The position numbers were made by a program, and so were the translations under genes. Shown here piece after piece: positions 10,626-22,671 of a DNA stretch of 64,000 bases (position 1 is its first letter; every line of letters begins with the position of its first letter). This DNA is from Siphonodentalium dalli. Lineage: Eukaryota > Mollusca > Scaphopoda > Gadilida > Siphonodentaliidae. The notes under the pieces were generated by a model. The model did no database searches. It was not told the origin of the DNA and worked only from the letters and a program-made list of their open reading frames with translations. The stretch spans positions 196,130,052-196,194,051 of the forward strand of contig CP136067.1 in NCBI GenBank assembly GCA_032622095.1, given 5' to 3'.

Positions 10626-11888
10626 GATTGTCCGATGCAGTGGTCTAGTGTGTGAGGCTGTCTCTCCGTGGCTGGTATGTAAGGCTGTATCCCTGTGGTT
10701 GAGTAGCGGTTGGAGATTGTTTCTGCTTTGTAGTGATCGTTTAGTGGCCGAGACTTCAAGTTGTGTGGTGAGACGTAAAACTGTCACGGTACCATTAATA
10801 CTATGTGAGGTAATGAACACATAGATATATATATAGGTACCGGTCTTTATTACGTCGTGAATAAGATACAAGCAGTGTATACAAATGTGTCAATCTAGTC
10901 GCCGCGAAGTTAGGTCCCCGAATGGGTGATGCCTGGTGTGGGTGATGCCTGGAGAGGTGTACGAACCTCGAGATGAGATGAGTCTAGTGAAAGCATGAAG
11001 TGATGGGATGTGGTTGTTTCTTATATACTATTTGGGATGCATATTAGATGAGGCGTTTGGCAATACACATCGGGATTGGTCCCGCCGTTATGGTCATTTC
11101 CCTTGACCATATTTGGGAGCCATCTTCATTGTTTGTATGTCTTCGCTGGGAGTAAGACGTGTGAGGTTTCGTTAAGAACCGAACACGAATATTTGAGTTT
11201 GGGGTTCTATATATTGGGACATTCGTATAGTTTGAATCAAGTTGTGAGATGGGGCGTTATGTCACATCATCTGTGGCGACCAGATCAACTGAGCGAGACA
11301 CGGGTACTGGTAATGAGATGGGACTTGCCTTCAGACATCGGAATATCAATTCCTATCGACACGAGAATGTTTGTCAGGATGAAGAACAGTGTTTTCAAAG
11401 TGTTAGAACAGATGAGCTATCTTTTTGTTCACAGCAACTAGCACAAATTCTGAAATACCTTAATAACCAACATAACCTCAGTAGGTAACTTTTAAAAATA
11501 CATGTATATGCATATATCATATATCTAGATTGTTTTATTTATTTATAATATTACCGTACTAACAAATCAATTGCGTAGCAGTATAGTCGCATAAATTTAT
11601 TATGCGTGGTAACACGATTTATAATATAAGTTTATGATTCGTTTACGATAATAATTGCACGGCTATATATTGGTCCTATTATATACGCAAAATGGTATAA
11701 TTGTTTTGTTGAAACAGCGTCTGGATACTTAAAATTAACGAGGTAGACTAGTGTTGAAACGATGGTCTAAAGAGTTTAAAGATATATACAATGTGACTGC
11801 AATATATACCTATTTCAATTTTGACGTTCATATCTAGACTATTCCCGACAGTCCTTTTCGAATATCGTTACCTATATATATACACACT
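10626..11888. other. probable Gypsy 5' LTR/leader and spacer
   Basis: No protein was recognised. On the minus strand 10800-10860 holds a TATATATATA stretch and an AATAAA, consistent with an LTR promoter and polyadenylation signal, but LTR ends and a primer-binding site could not be fixed. Open stretches near 11076-11488 show no family motif. 11500-11888 is AT-rich and leads into the LINE without a recognisable ORF1, so the LINE is probably 5'-truncated or its 5' UTR is here. Confidence 0.35.
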
Positions 11889-13106
11889 ATGAGCTCTCTT
11901 TCGCAAAACCATAGCCGTCGGCGGAAAATTGCATATACTGCCTGGAATGCGCAAGGCTTTGTGAATAAAATTACCGATGAAGATTGCCGAAAGCATTTAG
12001 AAAAATATGATTTTATAACGATATCAGAAACCTGGCACCACTCTGTGGATGATATAGAAATGCCAGGGTACTGCTGCTTTGATCTTAGTAGAGGGTCAAA
12101 TAGTACAATCAGAGGAGGAATTGCCTTTTATTGTAAGAATAAGTATAAGTCTTCTGTAATTAGAGTCTTGAAATTAAATAAATACGCAATATGGGTTGAA
12201 TTTTGTGGCAGTATCTTCAATATGCAATCGAATGTAGTATTTATATACATATATATTCCTCCTGCGAACTCGACTTTCTGGGCTCATAGTAGCAATTACG
12301 ATTCCGTGTACGACAGCATTGAAACACTTTTAAAAGATTGTAAGTCGGACGACTTTGTTATCTTGGGAGGGGATTTTAACTCGAGAACAGCGAAACGGCC
12401 GGATTATGTTACAGACGACTGCGATAGGTATGGCCCCCTTCCCAATACATATAAAGTTGATGAAATCGCTGCACGAGAAAGTTTAGATGATAAAGTAAAC
12501 CATTTTGGGCGACAACTCCTCTCATTATGTAAAGCTGCGTCACTGCGTATACTCAATGGAAGAACACCCGGCGATTCTTTTGGGAACTTTACGAGTTGTC
12601 AATATAATGGGTGTAGTGTAGTAGATTATATTAGAGTGTCAGAGAAATATCTATCGGACGTGTCCTATTTCTGTGTGAAAAATCCAAATGAATTTTCAGA
12701 TCACAGCCAACTTGCTATTCACTTAGAATATTTTCAAGAGAGTAGTAATTGCGATAATATGTTTAAATATGAATATACTGTACCGAAATATTCATTGAAA
12801 TGGACTAAAGATAGTGCAAACAAGGCAATAATGACTGTTAACAGCAAATGTTTCCAAGACGAATTATCGAGGTTAAGAGTATCGCGTTATGAAGAAACCG
12901 CAAATGACACAGAAAAAGCTGTAACTGACTTTACGGAACTTCTTAAAAGACTGAATAAGTCGGCATCCAAAACTGTAAAGAATGGTAAAATTAAGCAATA
13001 TAAAAAACGTAGGTGGTTTAATGATAAGTGTAAAAACACTAAAATGCATAATTCAAAAAGCTGTGCGCGAAATGAGAGAGCAGCCTCTGAACATAAGTTT
13101 AATTGA
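11889..13106 (+). CDS. LINE APE-like endonuclease domain
   Basis: The reading frame starts at the ATG at 11889 and gives 405 residues. It opens with KIAYTAWNAQGF (an N-x-x-G type first motif), has ISETWHHSVDD with the catalytic Glu, then VILGGDFNSR for the metal-binding D-x-N, and closes with FSDHSQLAIHL containing the S-D-H motif. The enzyme nicks the target DNA to prime reverse transcription. The frame runs past the domain but diverges after about 13058 into the sequence that is also found in the internal duplication. The endonuclease itself looks intact although the RT is not. Confidence 0.8.
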   Translation: MSSLSQNHSRRRKIAYTAWNAQGFVNKITDEDCRKHLEKYDFITISETWHHSVDDIEMPGYCCFDLSRGSNSTIRGGIAFYCKNKYKSSVIRVLKLNKYAIWVEFCGSIFNMQSNVVFIYIYIPPANSTFWAHSSNYDSVYDSIETLLKDCKSDDFVILGGDFNSRTAKRPDYVTDDCDRYGPLPNTYKVDEIAARESLDDKVNHFGRQLLSLCKAASLRILNGRTPGDSFGNFTSCQYNGCSVVDYIRVSEKYLSDVSYFCVKNPNEFSDHSQLAIHLEYFQESSNCDNMFKYEYTVPKYSLKWTKDSANKAIMTVNSKCFQDELSRLRVSRYEETANDTEKAVTDFTELLKRLNKSASKTVKNGKIKQYKKRRWFNDKCKNTKMHNSKSCARNERAASEHKFN

Positions 13107-13875
13107 AAAAATTTGCGCAGCCAAAAAAGCATATAAAAGGGAAACTAAATATAGAGCTAAATTATTCCGACACAAATTTGCAATAGAACTTGAAAACATG
13201 GAAACGTCAGATCCGAGTGAATACTGGAAGTTTATTAAAAAGATGAGAGATGGTAGTAGGAAAGATAACGACGATCTTCATCCAGACATTACTGTTAAAT
13301 TCTTTAATGATTTATATTGCAACAGCGCTCATCGGGATAAAGATACTTTTATATGTAAAACAGACAAACCTAAGATCATTTGCGATCTCAATAATGATGA
13401 AATTTCGACCCTGAAAGTAACAGGCGTTCTGAAGAGTTTGAAAAATAATAAATCTCCAGGCAGTGACGGGCTGCGGAATGAACTATTGAAAGCCGTCGGA
13501 CCGATTATGGCACAAGATTTAGTTGTTTAATTTGGTTCTGAACCCTTCATATTATCCTACATGTTGGAGCGAGTCCACACTGACACCTATCTATAAAAAA
13601 GGTGATCGTCACGATCCAAACAATTATAGAGCTATAGCTTTGAGCAGTTCTATAAGTAAAATATTTAACAAAATAATCAATACACGAATTTCCAAATTTT
13701 TGGATGATAATGATATTATAAGTGATAATCAATATGGATTTAGAAAAAATAGAAGCACGATTGATAGTGCGTTCATTTTGAAATCGCTAACTACTAAGTA
13801 CCTGAAAGAGGCAAAACCTCTATATGCAGTATTTGTAGACTTCCGTAAGGCATTTGATACTGTCCACCGAGAGAC
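12982..13875 (+). pseudogene. LINE linker and RT N-terminal half
   Basis: Two frames cover this part. 12982-13530 carries the linker and SLKNNKSPGSDGLRNELLKA, the RT finger motif. 13523-13873 carries LTPIYKKGDRHDPNNYRAIA, DNQYGFRKNRSTIDSAF and AVFVDFRKAFDTV, which holds the first catalytic Asp. The two frames overlap by eight bases around 13523-13530, so one small indel separates them. The sequence breaks off at 13875 where the internal duplication starts. Confidence 0.75.
13058..13376 (+). repeat. internal LINE duplication, source copy
   Basis: These 319 bases recur at 13876-14194, exactly 818 bases downstream, in the same orientation. By eye I count only two or three substitutions. In this place the sequence fits the linker before the RT, so this is the original location. 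Confidence 0.9.
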
Positions 13876-14194
13876 AAGCTGTGCGCGAAATGAGAGAGCA
13901 GCCTCTGAACATAAGTTTAATTGAAAAAATTTGCGCAGCCAAAAAAGCATATAAAAGGGAAACTAAATATAGAGCTAAATTATTCCGACACAAATTTGCA
14001 AGAGAACTTGAAAACATGGAAACGTCAGATCCGAGTGAATACTGGAAGTTTATTAAAAAAATGAGAGATGGTAGTAGGAAAGATAACGACGATCTTCATC
14101 CAGACATTACTGTTAAATTCTTTAATGATTTATATTGCAACAGCGCTCATCGGGATAAAGATACTTTTATATGTAAAACAGACAAACCTAAGAT
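13876..14194 (+). repeat. internal LINE duplication, inserted copy
   Basis: This is the copy of 13058-13376, placed within the RT palm directly after the FVDFRKAFDTV motif. RT-like sequence resumes after it at about 14195. The copy therefore interrupts the catalytic domain. Near-identity to the source says the event is recent relative to the other decay. Confidence 0.9.
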
Positions 14195-14650
14195 ACTAAA
14201 TTTAAACATGTTGGTATCAATGGCAATATTATGAAAACTATTGAATATATGTATGCGTCAAGTGCTTATTCGGTACGAACTAGCCAAGGTTATGGGCCTC
14301 ATATGATTTCAAATATTGGCGTTAGACAAGGATTTTTATTTCTCCCACAATTTTCAAAATATTTATTGAAGACATTAGCGCCGATTTTGATGATTCGTGC
14401 AAACCAGTTAAAGTTGGCGAAAATTGGAGAATTACAGCATAAGGAACAAAGTAGAAGTGAATCTTCAGAAAACTAAATGCCTGTTATTCAAGAAACGAGC
14501 AACACAAAAACTAACTGCCTTTAAATTAAGCAACACTCCGTTGGAAACAGTTAAGGAATATACCTATCTTGGTATTAAATTTTGTGCGAATGGAAAATTT
14601 TGCAAAGCCCAGATAGAATCTAAATTTATGTTAACAACAAAGGGTTAAAA
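14195..14650 (+). pseudogene. LINE RT remnants after the duplication
   Basis: RT sequence resumes with MKTIEYMYASSAYSVRTSQG and ISNIGVRQG, the usual motif before the second catalytic block. After 14440 the text jumps to NLQKTKCLLFKK and TPLETVKEYTYLGIKF, which belong downstream of the YxDD motif. That motif is missing between them, which suggests a deletion of some tens of codons around 14430. Confidence 0.7.
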
Positions 14651-15577
14651 GCAATGTATAGTTTAATGTCATCCTTGCGCAAACATGAAATTTTCTCTGT
14701 AAGCATTTGGTGTAAACTATTTGACAAGCTGATAAAACCTATCGTTATATATGGTTGCGAAATATGGGCATCGCATATTAATATTAACAAGCTCGAATCT
14801 ATTCCATGTGAAATTACACATGTTAAATTTTGTAAATCAGTGTTGGGTTTAAATAGAATGGCGTCTAATCACGCGACAAGAGCACAATTGGGCAGATTTC
14901 CGATAGCACATGATGCGATAATGAATGCTGTAAGATATATGCTTAAACTGTCTGAAAGAAAACCGAATATGTTACTTCAGAATTCTGCCCAAATATGCGA
15001 GGAATATATAATTCCACCGTTTTTGGCAGAAGCACTTCACATGCCAAAAATAAGCGATTTAGAGAATAACCTATCGCTGGAATATCTCAATAAAGTCCGG
15101 GAAGAATTAAAATGCGTTCATATTCTAACGTTCAAAAACGAAATATTCGATGACAACAAGAAAAATGGTATGAATAAATTAAGAACGTATCGTTGTTTCA
15201 AAAAACAATATGAAAAATTGAACCATACTTACACCAAATTACTAATTTTTATACGAGATCGTGTTTCAGTAAGCTTAGAGTAAGCAATCATAAGATGCAG
15301 GTAGAGGTTGGGCGACACGCTCAGCCAAAAATACCTTACGAGAAACACATATGTAAAAAATGCGAAGCATGAAATTGAAACGGAAGAACACTTTATAATG
15401 AGATGTGAAAAATATAACCATTTGCCGAAGAGATTTTTCACTGAAATAGGAGTTCACCAACCAATTTTCGTAAACTTTGATGAAATAGAAAAGTTCATAT
15501 TCCCCATGAAGGCTGAACACTCGAGCATATGCAATCTGATCTGTAACATGGTTCGGCAGTTTTCCGCAAATAATTGA
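14651..15577 (+). pseudogene. LINE C-terminal region
   Basis: 14654-15283 gives a 209-residue frame with KLIKPIVIYGCEIWAS, the common thumb/C-terminal motif of APE LINEs, then LKLSERKPN. From 15308 another frame carries the second half of a C-terminal CCHC-type motif (EEHFIMRC), while its first Cys pair (ICKKC, near 15350-15365) lies in a different frame. So the zinc motif is split by a small indel. Confidence 0.65.
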
Positions 15578-15725
15578 GAATATAGTGTTGAGTTATAAAT
15601 ACATGTTATATATATATTTTATATGAAATTGTCTTGACTTGTGTTTAAATTATCTGTATTATGACAACTGCCCCACGTGGGTGTATTATGTCAATAAAAA
15701 ATGTTATGTTAAAATGTTACAGGGC

Positions 15726-16749
15726 CCAAAAAAAAAATTACAGCCCGTTTGCTACCCACCCACCCTTTTTGTGCAAAAAAATATTTTTTTCCGCCTGATT
15801 TTTTTGGACCCACCCCCTAAAATAAGAAAAAAATCAAGACCAAATCAAACAGAATCAAAGGTAAGTTTTAAATTGGTCCGTTTCTGGCAGATTCCAAGTG
15901 TTCAAACAATTGAAAAACTATCAACGGTTATGATGTTGTTTTCGACATTGAAAAATACATTTTGAAATAAAAAGTGTTTTATTCTACAGTATGCACATAT
16001 ATTGTGAAGTAATATTTATAGTGCCAATAAGCCAACATTGTGTTTAATGTTTACATAAATAGTCCAGTTACTAATTAATGACTTCTTCACTGTTGCTCCC
16101 AAAAAGGTGCCACCAACCATCATATCAGAACACTTTATAGCCATACCAAATAAACAGGCTGGCATGTTTATTTTTTAATTTGAGGTATATTGTTAGCCAG
16201 CACTCTGCAGCACTAGTATTATTTGGTCATTAGACATGCCAGAGTGAAAATGCCAGCACTATCAGGCACTATTCAATATTAATTTGAGGTGAAATGCAAA
16301 CCAGCACTCCTATTCAGTCATCACTTTTATTTGGCACCAGAGAGTGCTTTATCTTATACCTACATATGTTCTTAAGTGTTGGTATGGTCATAATCTATGT
16401 TAGAACATTTATTAGTGAAAACAACTTAAAACAATGTCCATAATGTGGGTTGAAAAAAATTTGCACAAACAATTTTGTTCAGGCCTCTGAGATGCACCCA
16501 CCCCGCCCGGTATAGGTATGTTTTTGGAAGATCTCCCCTGTATTACTTATATCTTATACCTACCCTGTTCCTAAGTGTCTGTAAAGGCCATAACCTACCT
16601 TAGAACACAATTATTAATGAATATATTTGAAAACAACTTAAAACAAGGGCAAAAATGTGAATAGAAAACAAATTGCACAAACTTTTTTCGGGCCTCTTCG
16701 GAGCCACCCACTCCGGCCCTGTATGATAAAACTTTTGTGCCCCCCCCCC
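15726..16749. other. gene-free repeats
   Basis: No coding sequence is visible. 15730-15850 has polypyrimidine text of the ACCCACCC type that recurs elsewhere in this window. 16110-16340 repeats the words GCCAGCACT and GGCACT. A diverged tandem pair of about 190-200 bp is visible: 16352-16505 and 16551-16710 both run CTTATACCTAC, AACAACTTAAAACAA, TTGCACAAAC, GGCCTCT, CCACCC in that order. Confidence 0.5.
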
Positions 16750-17500
16750 TGCAACCGCCGTTGAAAGTCCGCTAAAGAATTTAATAATACATAGGGTTAT
16801 GTCTACAAACTCCAACATTAAAGTAAAAACAGTATATAATGTACCCCCTGACTCGAAAGTTTAATAAATTATATATTTTTTCCCCAAACAAATTATATAA
16901 AACGCATTTTGTTTGTTTTCCGGAAGGCAAACGAGAAAAAAATGTAGTAAGGGTGGATGTAATTGGTGTATACGGCAATTTCATTCCGTCTTGGATTAAA
17001 AAATGGCATACTAACCCCAAGATGGCAGCAAATATGGTGGCCGGAATACAGTTGGAAATTGTGTCACATGTAAGAACTCACGATTACTTGCTCAAATGGC
17101 TTAACTAACACAACGGTCGTTGATAAACGGCTAAATTATAGTTTAAGGTATACATCCCGATATAAAAACTCGAACATTAAAGTAAAAATATTACACAATG
17201 CACCTCCTGGCACCAAATTTTTATCAAATTTAGGTATTCTTTTCCAAAAATAATCTAAAGCCATTTTTGTCATCTTCTCGGAAGGCATAAAGCGCAGAAT
17301 GTAGCGTGGCGGAGATATTCGGTGTTAATTCAATGTCGTTTTTTGACTACAATATGGTTTACTAACATCAAGATGGCTGCCAATACGGTGATCAGAACAA
17401 ATTGTGGAATATGTCATGTTTCACTTAATCGCCATCATCGCCGCCATGCAGTGTCTCATAAACCAATAGTATTATATTCATTGTATCATGTTACTCCGAG
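16750..17500 (+). repeat. left arm of inverted repeat-unit array
   Basis: Two diverged tandem units of about 350 bp occur. Each holds a block around CGAACATTAAAGTAAAAA, then CACCTCCTGGC/ACCCCCTGACTC, a TTTTCC..AAA stretch, a CGGAAGGCA block, and CAAGATGGC.GC.AATA. The same units are found in the opposite orientation at about 20230-20960. Confidence 0.75.
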
Positions 17501-20229
17501 ACATAATGACGAGCAATTCTATTTAAAATTGCCACCAGAATGGTGCCCAGGTTTGACGAATATTGCATTCATGAGCATTCGTGCTCAAGTAAACCGTGTC
17601 CCTTGAAATCGGTGGCAATTTGAGCGAGGTATTTCCAGATGAACAGGATTGTTTAAAACAAAGAACCGAGTAACAGTAATACATTTCATGCCTGATTGTA
17701 ATTTACGCCAGTTACCTTTGACATAGTCAATATGAAATTACTTAAACCCGACAATAGAAGGTTAGTTTTTCTCAATGAATATTATTCCACGTGCTACCAA
17801 ATATGATGGTACATATGTGGATAAGTCGTGGATACCATCATCGAAGTCAGGGCTAGACGAGTTTGGCGCGGGTTCGCACCCCCGACTTGATTGGGAGAAA
17901 ATCGGTATCGATTTTTTCAGCTAGATGTGAGATGAGGAACATCTCAATGTGCCATTTCGATAAGAAATGAGAATTTGTTCACACTCACTGAAGGAACCAC
18001 ATTTGAAGCAATTATACTGATTCTGAGTCAGTGCCTCCATTAATCTGCTATATATACAGTGTACCATTGTTGTCGAGGTGGAGCCAATAGCTTCGACCAA
18101 CAGAAGACGGTCGTGCTAACACAGAGTGAATTCGCCCAAACAGTACTTCACCATCGCAGCTTTCATTGACTAGTGTCCCATAACGCAAAGACGATGAGAT
18201 TCAGAAAAGATAGCGCTCATCGTACCAAATAAGTTCAGATTTTGCATCTTCCGAACAAGTTTCTGATCAATGATAGACATAATAATAGTCATGTCCAGAA
18301 TGAGAATCCCTCTTGTGTGTCTAACTTAATTATGTAGTTCCTGTTGAACAAGTTCGCTAAGAAGGACCGCTTTTTTGTAATATATGAACGCGATAACCTT
18401 CAGAAATATCAAATGTTGTTTCCAACTTGGTGGAAAAATAAACTTGTCTACGTTATGTTAAATTTGTATCAATCGGGCTGTTACAATTGTATCAATCGGG
18501 CTGTATTCAATATTCTTCTTTTACAGCAGGCAACATACAGGCGGGGGGGGGGGGTATGGCGAATAATACCTCTTCCACGAATCGTCCCGATTGTACAGAG
18601 ACATATGCATGCACTCCCTGCACGCTGTTCAGTAAATAATAAATATTAAACTACGGCTATAGTGTCTCGTTACTGATTTCGCTCAGCACATTCGCAGTTG
18701 TTATGGATGACTTATGCATACATCAGATTCTGGTCTGTACATAAGTTGTTGTTATATGTCATTTCTGAGATGCAGCGACAAATTACACCAAGACTCATGA
18801 TCCCCATTTGGTTTTCAGTCATGTGCACATCAAACACTACCACAATATAATATCCGGATATGCACCACACACGGCCCACTCACGTCGCGCATAATGGGAT
18901 GACTGTAGATGCATCTGAATTTAACTGTAACATGTCTGGAGTTAGATATGACGGGGTGGGTGGTATAATAATGCTTAAACTATGAACGGTCATAATCAAA
19001 ATATGGTATGTTTTCAGACATCCGACCTGCTGGCATCAGCAGGTCCCTCCCTACCCACATTATTTTTGGACTTCTCTAGAAAGCTGTTATACGTTTCCTG
19101 GTATAAACCTGTGTATGGCATGTATAATTGCAAATGTCGTCATTTTCATTTTGGTGTCAGTAAGAGCTAAAACTTATAATGGGATACCAAAAGTCCAAAA
19201 TGTATCAGTCTGCACGATAAAACCCCATTCCAATACTCCAATCTATATATGTTGTTTTCTGAATATACAGCCTTCTAGAAGTAATCCTAACTACTCACCC
19301 GCAAAGAAAGATATGGGTAATATGACTGTTCCTCTAGCATGAGATAACTGTCCATATTGGGGTACCACGTCTTACAAGTAATTGTTCAGTCACTTCTGGA
19401 AACACACACAATCGAAATATATAGGAACATAGTTTGACATTTTTAGGTGATTTACCACATCGCTGGTATATTCGTTGTTGGAAATGCCGCTTAGGGCCTT
19501 GACTTTGCTTTGCAACCTATCTACTGCTAGTGCAAGCAAATACATCCCACCCGGTAAGCAACTGACAAACTACAAAAGGAAATTCCACCAGGTTTCCTTG
19601 TGAGCGAAATATGTGTCATGGAAAATAATCCGGTAAATGTTAGTATATAAATTCCAACGAGTCTATTGTGGGATGATGAAACTGATCGAACCTGTATGAT
19701 GTGACGGTTTGATAATTTGCTGGATATGTACTCTTGCGGACTTTGGGCGGCAATTTCTATTGGTCAATGAGATCATTTAAACTTACGTTTAGAGCGGTAT
19801 ACATGAGACCCAGTGTATCGGTAGCTCCGTTCTTGTAACCACGCCTCGTTGATAGATGGTAACTAACGATTCGTACCAACATGAATTATTTGATGAGATA
19901 TATATCCGAATTTGTTAATTCTGTTATTCGCGGTAGCTTTTGATACAAATAGTCATAGAGTGCCCAAGTATGCTTAAATACCATGCTAGATTTAATATAA
20001 CCTGCATATTTCCTTTATTCGTTTTTCAAAGGCAGTCAGACACACAACGTCGATCAACGTTTCGAAAGCCATCTGTCTTAAACCAATCATGTTTATTGTA
20101 AAATAATTTGCACGACATGCCATCGATTTCAAAGAACAAATATTACTTGATCACGAATGAATGCAAATTTTGTCAATCCTCTCACTCGTGTGTACTAATC
20201 TGGTTGCCATTTTAAATAGAACTGGTCAC
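17501..20229. other. gene-free interior between inverted arrays
   Basis: Nothing coding was recognised in these 2.7 kb. A run of 12 G lies at 18543-18554. If the flanking arrays are terminal inverted repeats, this is the interior of a non-autonomous element that has no protein of its own. Confidence 0.4.
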
Positions 20230-20960
20230 CATTACGTCCTAGTATTGCAAAATGCAATGAATATAATAGAACTTTCCATATACCGGCAACCGTATTGGCA
20301 GCCATCTTGGTGTTAGTTGGTCATGTAGTAACCCCAGACGGCATGTAATTATCGTACACACCAATTATCTCCATCCACGCTACATCGTTTTCTTTATGCA
20401 TTTCGAGAAGATGACAAAAATAGGTTTTAGATTATTTTTGGACTAAACTAACCAAATTTGATCAAAATATTTTCACTTAAATGTTCTAGTCGTTGGATCG
20501 GGATATATATTAAATAATAGTGTAGCAGTTTATCAACAGCCTTTGTGTTAGTTAAGCCATTTGATAAGTAATCGTGCGTTCTTACAAATTCACAATTCCC
20601 ATCTATATACCGGCCACCACATCGGCAGCCATCTTGGGTTATTAGGCCAGTTTTTAAACCAAGACGGAACGAAATTACCATATACAATAAGTATATCCAT
20701 TCTTGCTATATTTATATTTTTTTTCCTTCCGGAAAGAAGATAAAATGCTTCTTAGATTATCGTTTTGGGGGGAAATCTAAAATTTATTAAAAATTGGAGT
20801 CAGGAGGTACATTACGTGATATTGATACTTTAATGTTCGACTATGTAGCTCGAAACCTATATATTAGACAATAGCTTAGCAGCCCATCAACGGCTGTTGT
20901 GTTAATTAAGCAACTTGGCACATAATCGTGCGTTATGGGTACGTTAATTATACCACAGTC
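20230..20960 (-). repeat. right arm of inverted repeat-unit array
   Basis: Read on the minus strand this arm shows the same unit as 16750-17500, at least twice and with part of a third: CACGATTA, CAACGGCTGTTG-type text, CGAACATTAAAG, TACCTCCTGACTCCAA, CGGAAGG, then CCAAGATGGCTGCC. The arms are diverged but keep the same order of blocks. Confidence 0.75.
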
Positions 20961-21365
20961 TGACGCCTCTTAGCTTTAGGGGAGGGTTAAATTTTCTGCC
21001 TTTGATAAAAACTGTTGCGGCCAACAGCGATAAGTGATATATTAGAACGTTGCTAATTGGCAGAAGATTCCTATGGTGTAACATAATGGGGCATAACCAT
21101 CTTACTTTTGGTTTTATAAGAAACGAAAGACAACGCTTTTCGTGAATCGTCATATTCTACTCACCCTAAAATTTATTTGACGTCACATGACGTCATGACT
21201 TTCATTCCAAGATCCAATGGTTACATGTATTACCTTACTCTGGTTATCGCCCCATTCTCAGGTATCAAAATTGGACGAATGTCTCTCCTCGAAAGGTGTG
21301 AATATACTCTGTCAAATATGTCAACTTTGTTTAAATCATCAGATGCCTCAATAAAACCACGCGGT
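20961..21365. other. gene-free spacer
   Basis: No gene or named repeat is visible. It includes TGACGTCACATGACGTCA near 21178-21196, a close pair of CRE-like TGACGTCA words, whose use here is unknown. It ends with the target duplication ACGCGGT (21359-21365) of the next element. Confidence 0.4.
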
Positions 21366-21931
21366 CAGGGGGGGGGGGGAGTGAAAAAATTTCTTCCGGC
21401 ACGTATGCCGGGGTGGGTGGGTGGTCAAAGCCACCAACAAGCAATTTTTTCCGCAACTAACAAAAAAAATTCCTGCTTGTTTTTAGTGTTTTGGCAATGA
21501 GTTGGGCTTCAAAACCACTTTGAATCAGTTTGAATGAGAGAAATAATGTAATTCTAACTGGTAAACTGACTGCAGGCAGTTATCGTGTTGTATTTTGTTG
21601 CAAATTTTGAAATCCAAGATGGCCGCTGGCAGCCATTTTTTTTGGCCGAATGACCTCAAAATTACTCATTCCTATTTACATGTCCATGTTAACATCCATG
21701 ATAAATAGTATGCACAGAAATTCATATACAGCTGTTTACAGTGAATTTCCCCCCGCAAATCTCTGTTTTAGTGTTAAAAGGGGGGGTGGGTGTCAAAAAA
21801 TGGTCGGAAAAAACTGCTGAAAACGGAAAAATATTTGGCGGTGGGGGTGGGTGGGTACAAAAAATGATCGAAAGGGAAAAAATGCCATACGTGCCTGAAA
21901 TTTTTTTCCGACCCCCCCCCCCCCCCCCCTG
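21366..21931 (+). mobile_element. MITE, CAGG termini, 7-bp TSD (copy 1)
   Basis: The 566-bp element starts CAGGGGGGG and ends CCCCCTG. It is flanked by the direct repeat ACGCGGT (21359-21365 and 21932-21938). Terminal inverted repeats continue inward: GAAAAAATTTC..GGCACGTATGCC at the left matches the reverse complement of the right end. No protein. A second copy, inverted, lies at 48327-48855. Termini recall hAT elements, but hAT elements normally make 8-bp duplications. Confidence 0.8.
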
Positions 21932-22190
21932 ACGCGGTGAGAAAAAAGTCCGCCTATCCAACATACGGATCCCGAAAGTTGATTGTTTATGCTAACCAAA
22001 AAGGTCTCATAAATTCCCTCTCGAGGCGACACCTATGTCCATATTTGCCTAGATTGATATCCTACTCAGTCTATACGGAATATCGTAACCTGATCATACC
22101 TATTAGGTTGCGATATGTCCTATATAAACGACCCCCGACAAACCGTGATATTCCATATATATACATGATATCATATACGTATATACTTAA

Positions 22191-22671
22191 AGGTACTCAA
22201 TCCGATCAGAGGGTCCCCATCTCAACAGATTCCAACAACAACAATCCGATCAGAGGGTCCTATATTACTATTTCTTGGGCTGTGGGGGTAACAAATATTT
22301 TATTCGAGTCGAGGAACCCATCAAACAAAGCTCAGAGCTATTAGATATTGATTTTTGAAATTTGTTATTTTCTTGAGATGAGTACTAATAATTGCCTTCA
22401 ACTTCGTAATATGCTCGTGATGTGTACACCAAAACGCTATTCAAACAGACAAGGATGGATAACTCTAAAATCAAGTGGTAATAATAACGCAATTTTGACT
22501 GTGATCTGGGCCAGAAAGTATTCCCGATAATGAAAAAAAAATAGATTTCTAAAATCGATATCTAAAAAATCTGAGCTTTGATGGGTGGCTTCCTCGACTC
22601 GAATCAAATATTTTTGACCCCCGAAGTCATTGAAATAGTAATTGAGAGGAGTTTTATCGGATTGAGTACCT
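22191..22671 (+). mobile_element. TTAA-flanked MITE (copy 1)
   Basis: The 481-bp element has a perfect 16-bp terminal inverted repeat AGGTACTCAATCCGAT and is flanked by TTAA at 22187-22190 and 22672-22675. Inside, a long imperfect palindrome pairs text around GATTCGAGTCGAGGAACCCA with its complement near 22590. TTAA duplication is the habit of piggyBac and Kolobok elements. Other copies: 30850-31169, from 55106, and from 63629. Confidence 0.85.

Larger units (their letters stand above)
11889..15725 (+). mobile_element. inactive non-LTR retrotransposon (LINE)
   Basis: APE-type endonuclease followed by reverse transcriptase and a C-terminal region on one strand identifies an apurinic-endonuclease LINE; the clade was not assigned (CR1/L2-like organisation). 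The 3' end is probably near 15725, after an AATAAAAAATG stretch. The element is dead: the RT is split among frames, a 319-bp internal copy replaces part of the palm, and the usual A/YxDD region could not be found between the surviving flanks. Confidence 0.85.

Noticed and set aside
11076-11488. Open frames of 79-121 codons between Gypsy and LINE
   Set aside because: Composition is that of noncoding DNA and no motif is present; probably LTR or leader.
21722-22032. Open frames in the CAGG MITE, also at 48186-48532
   Set aside because: Both strands are open by chance because of G/C runs; the two copies differ in frame.
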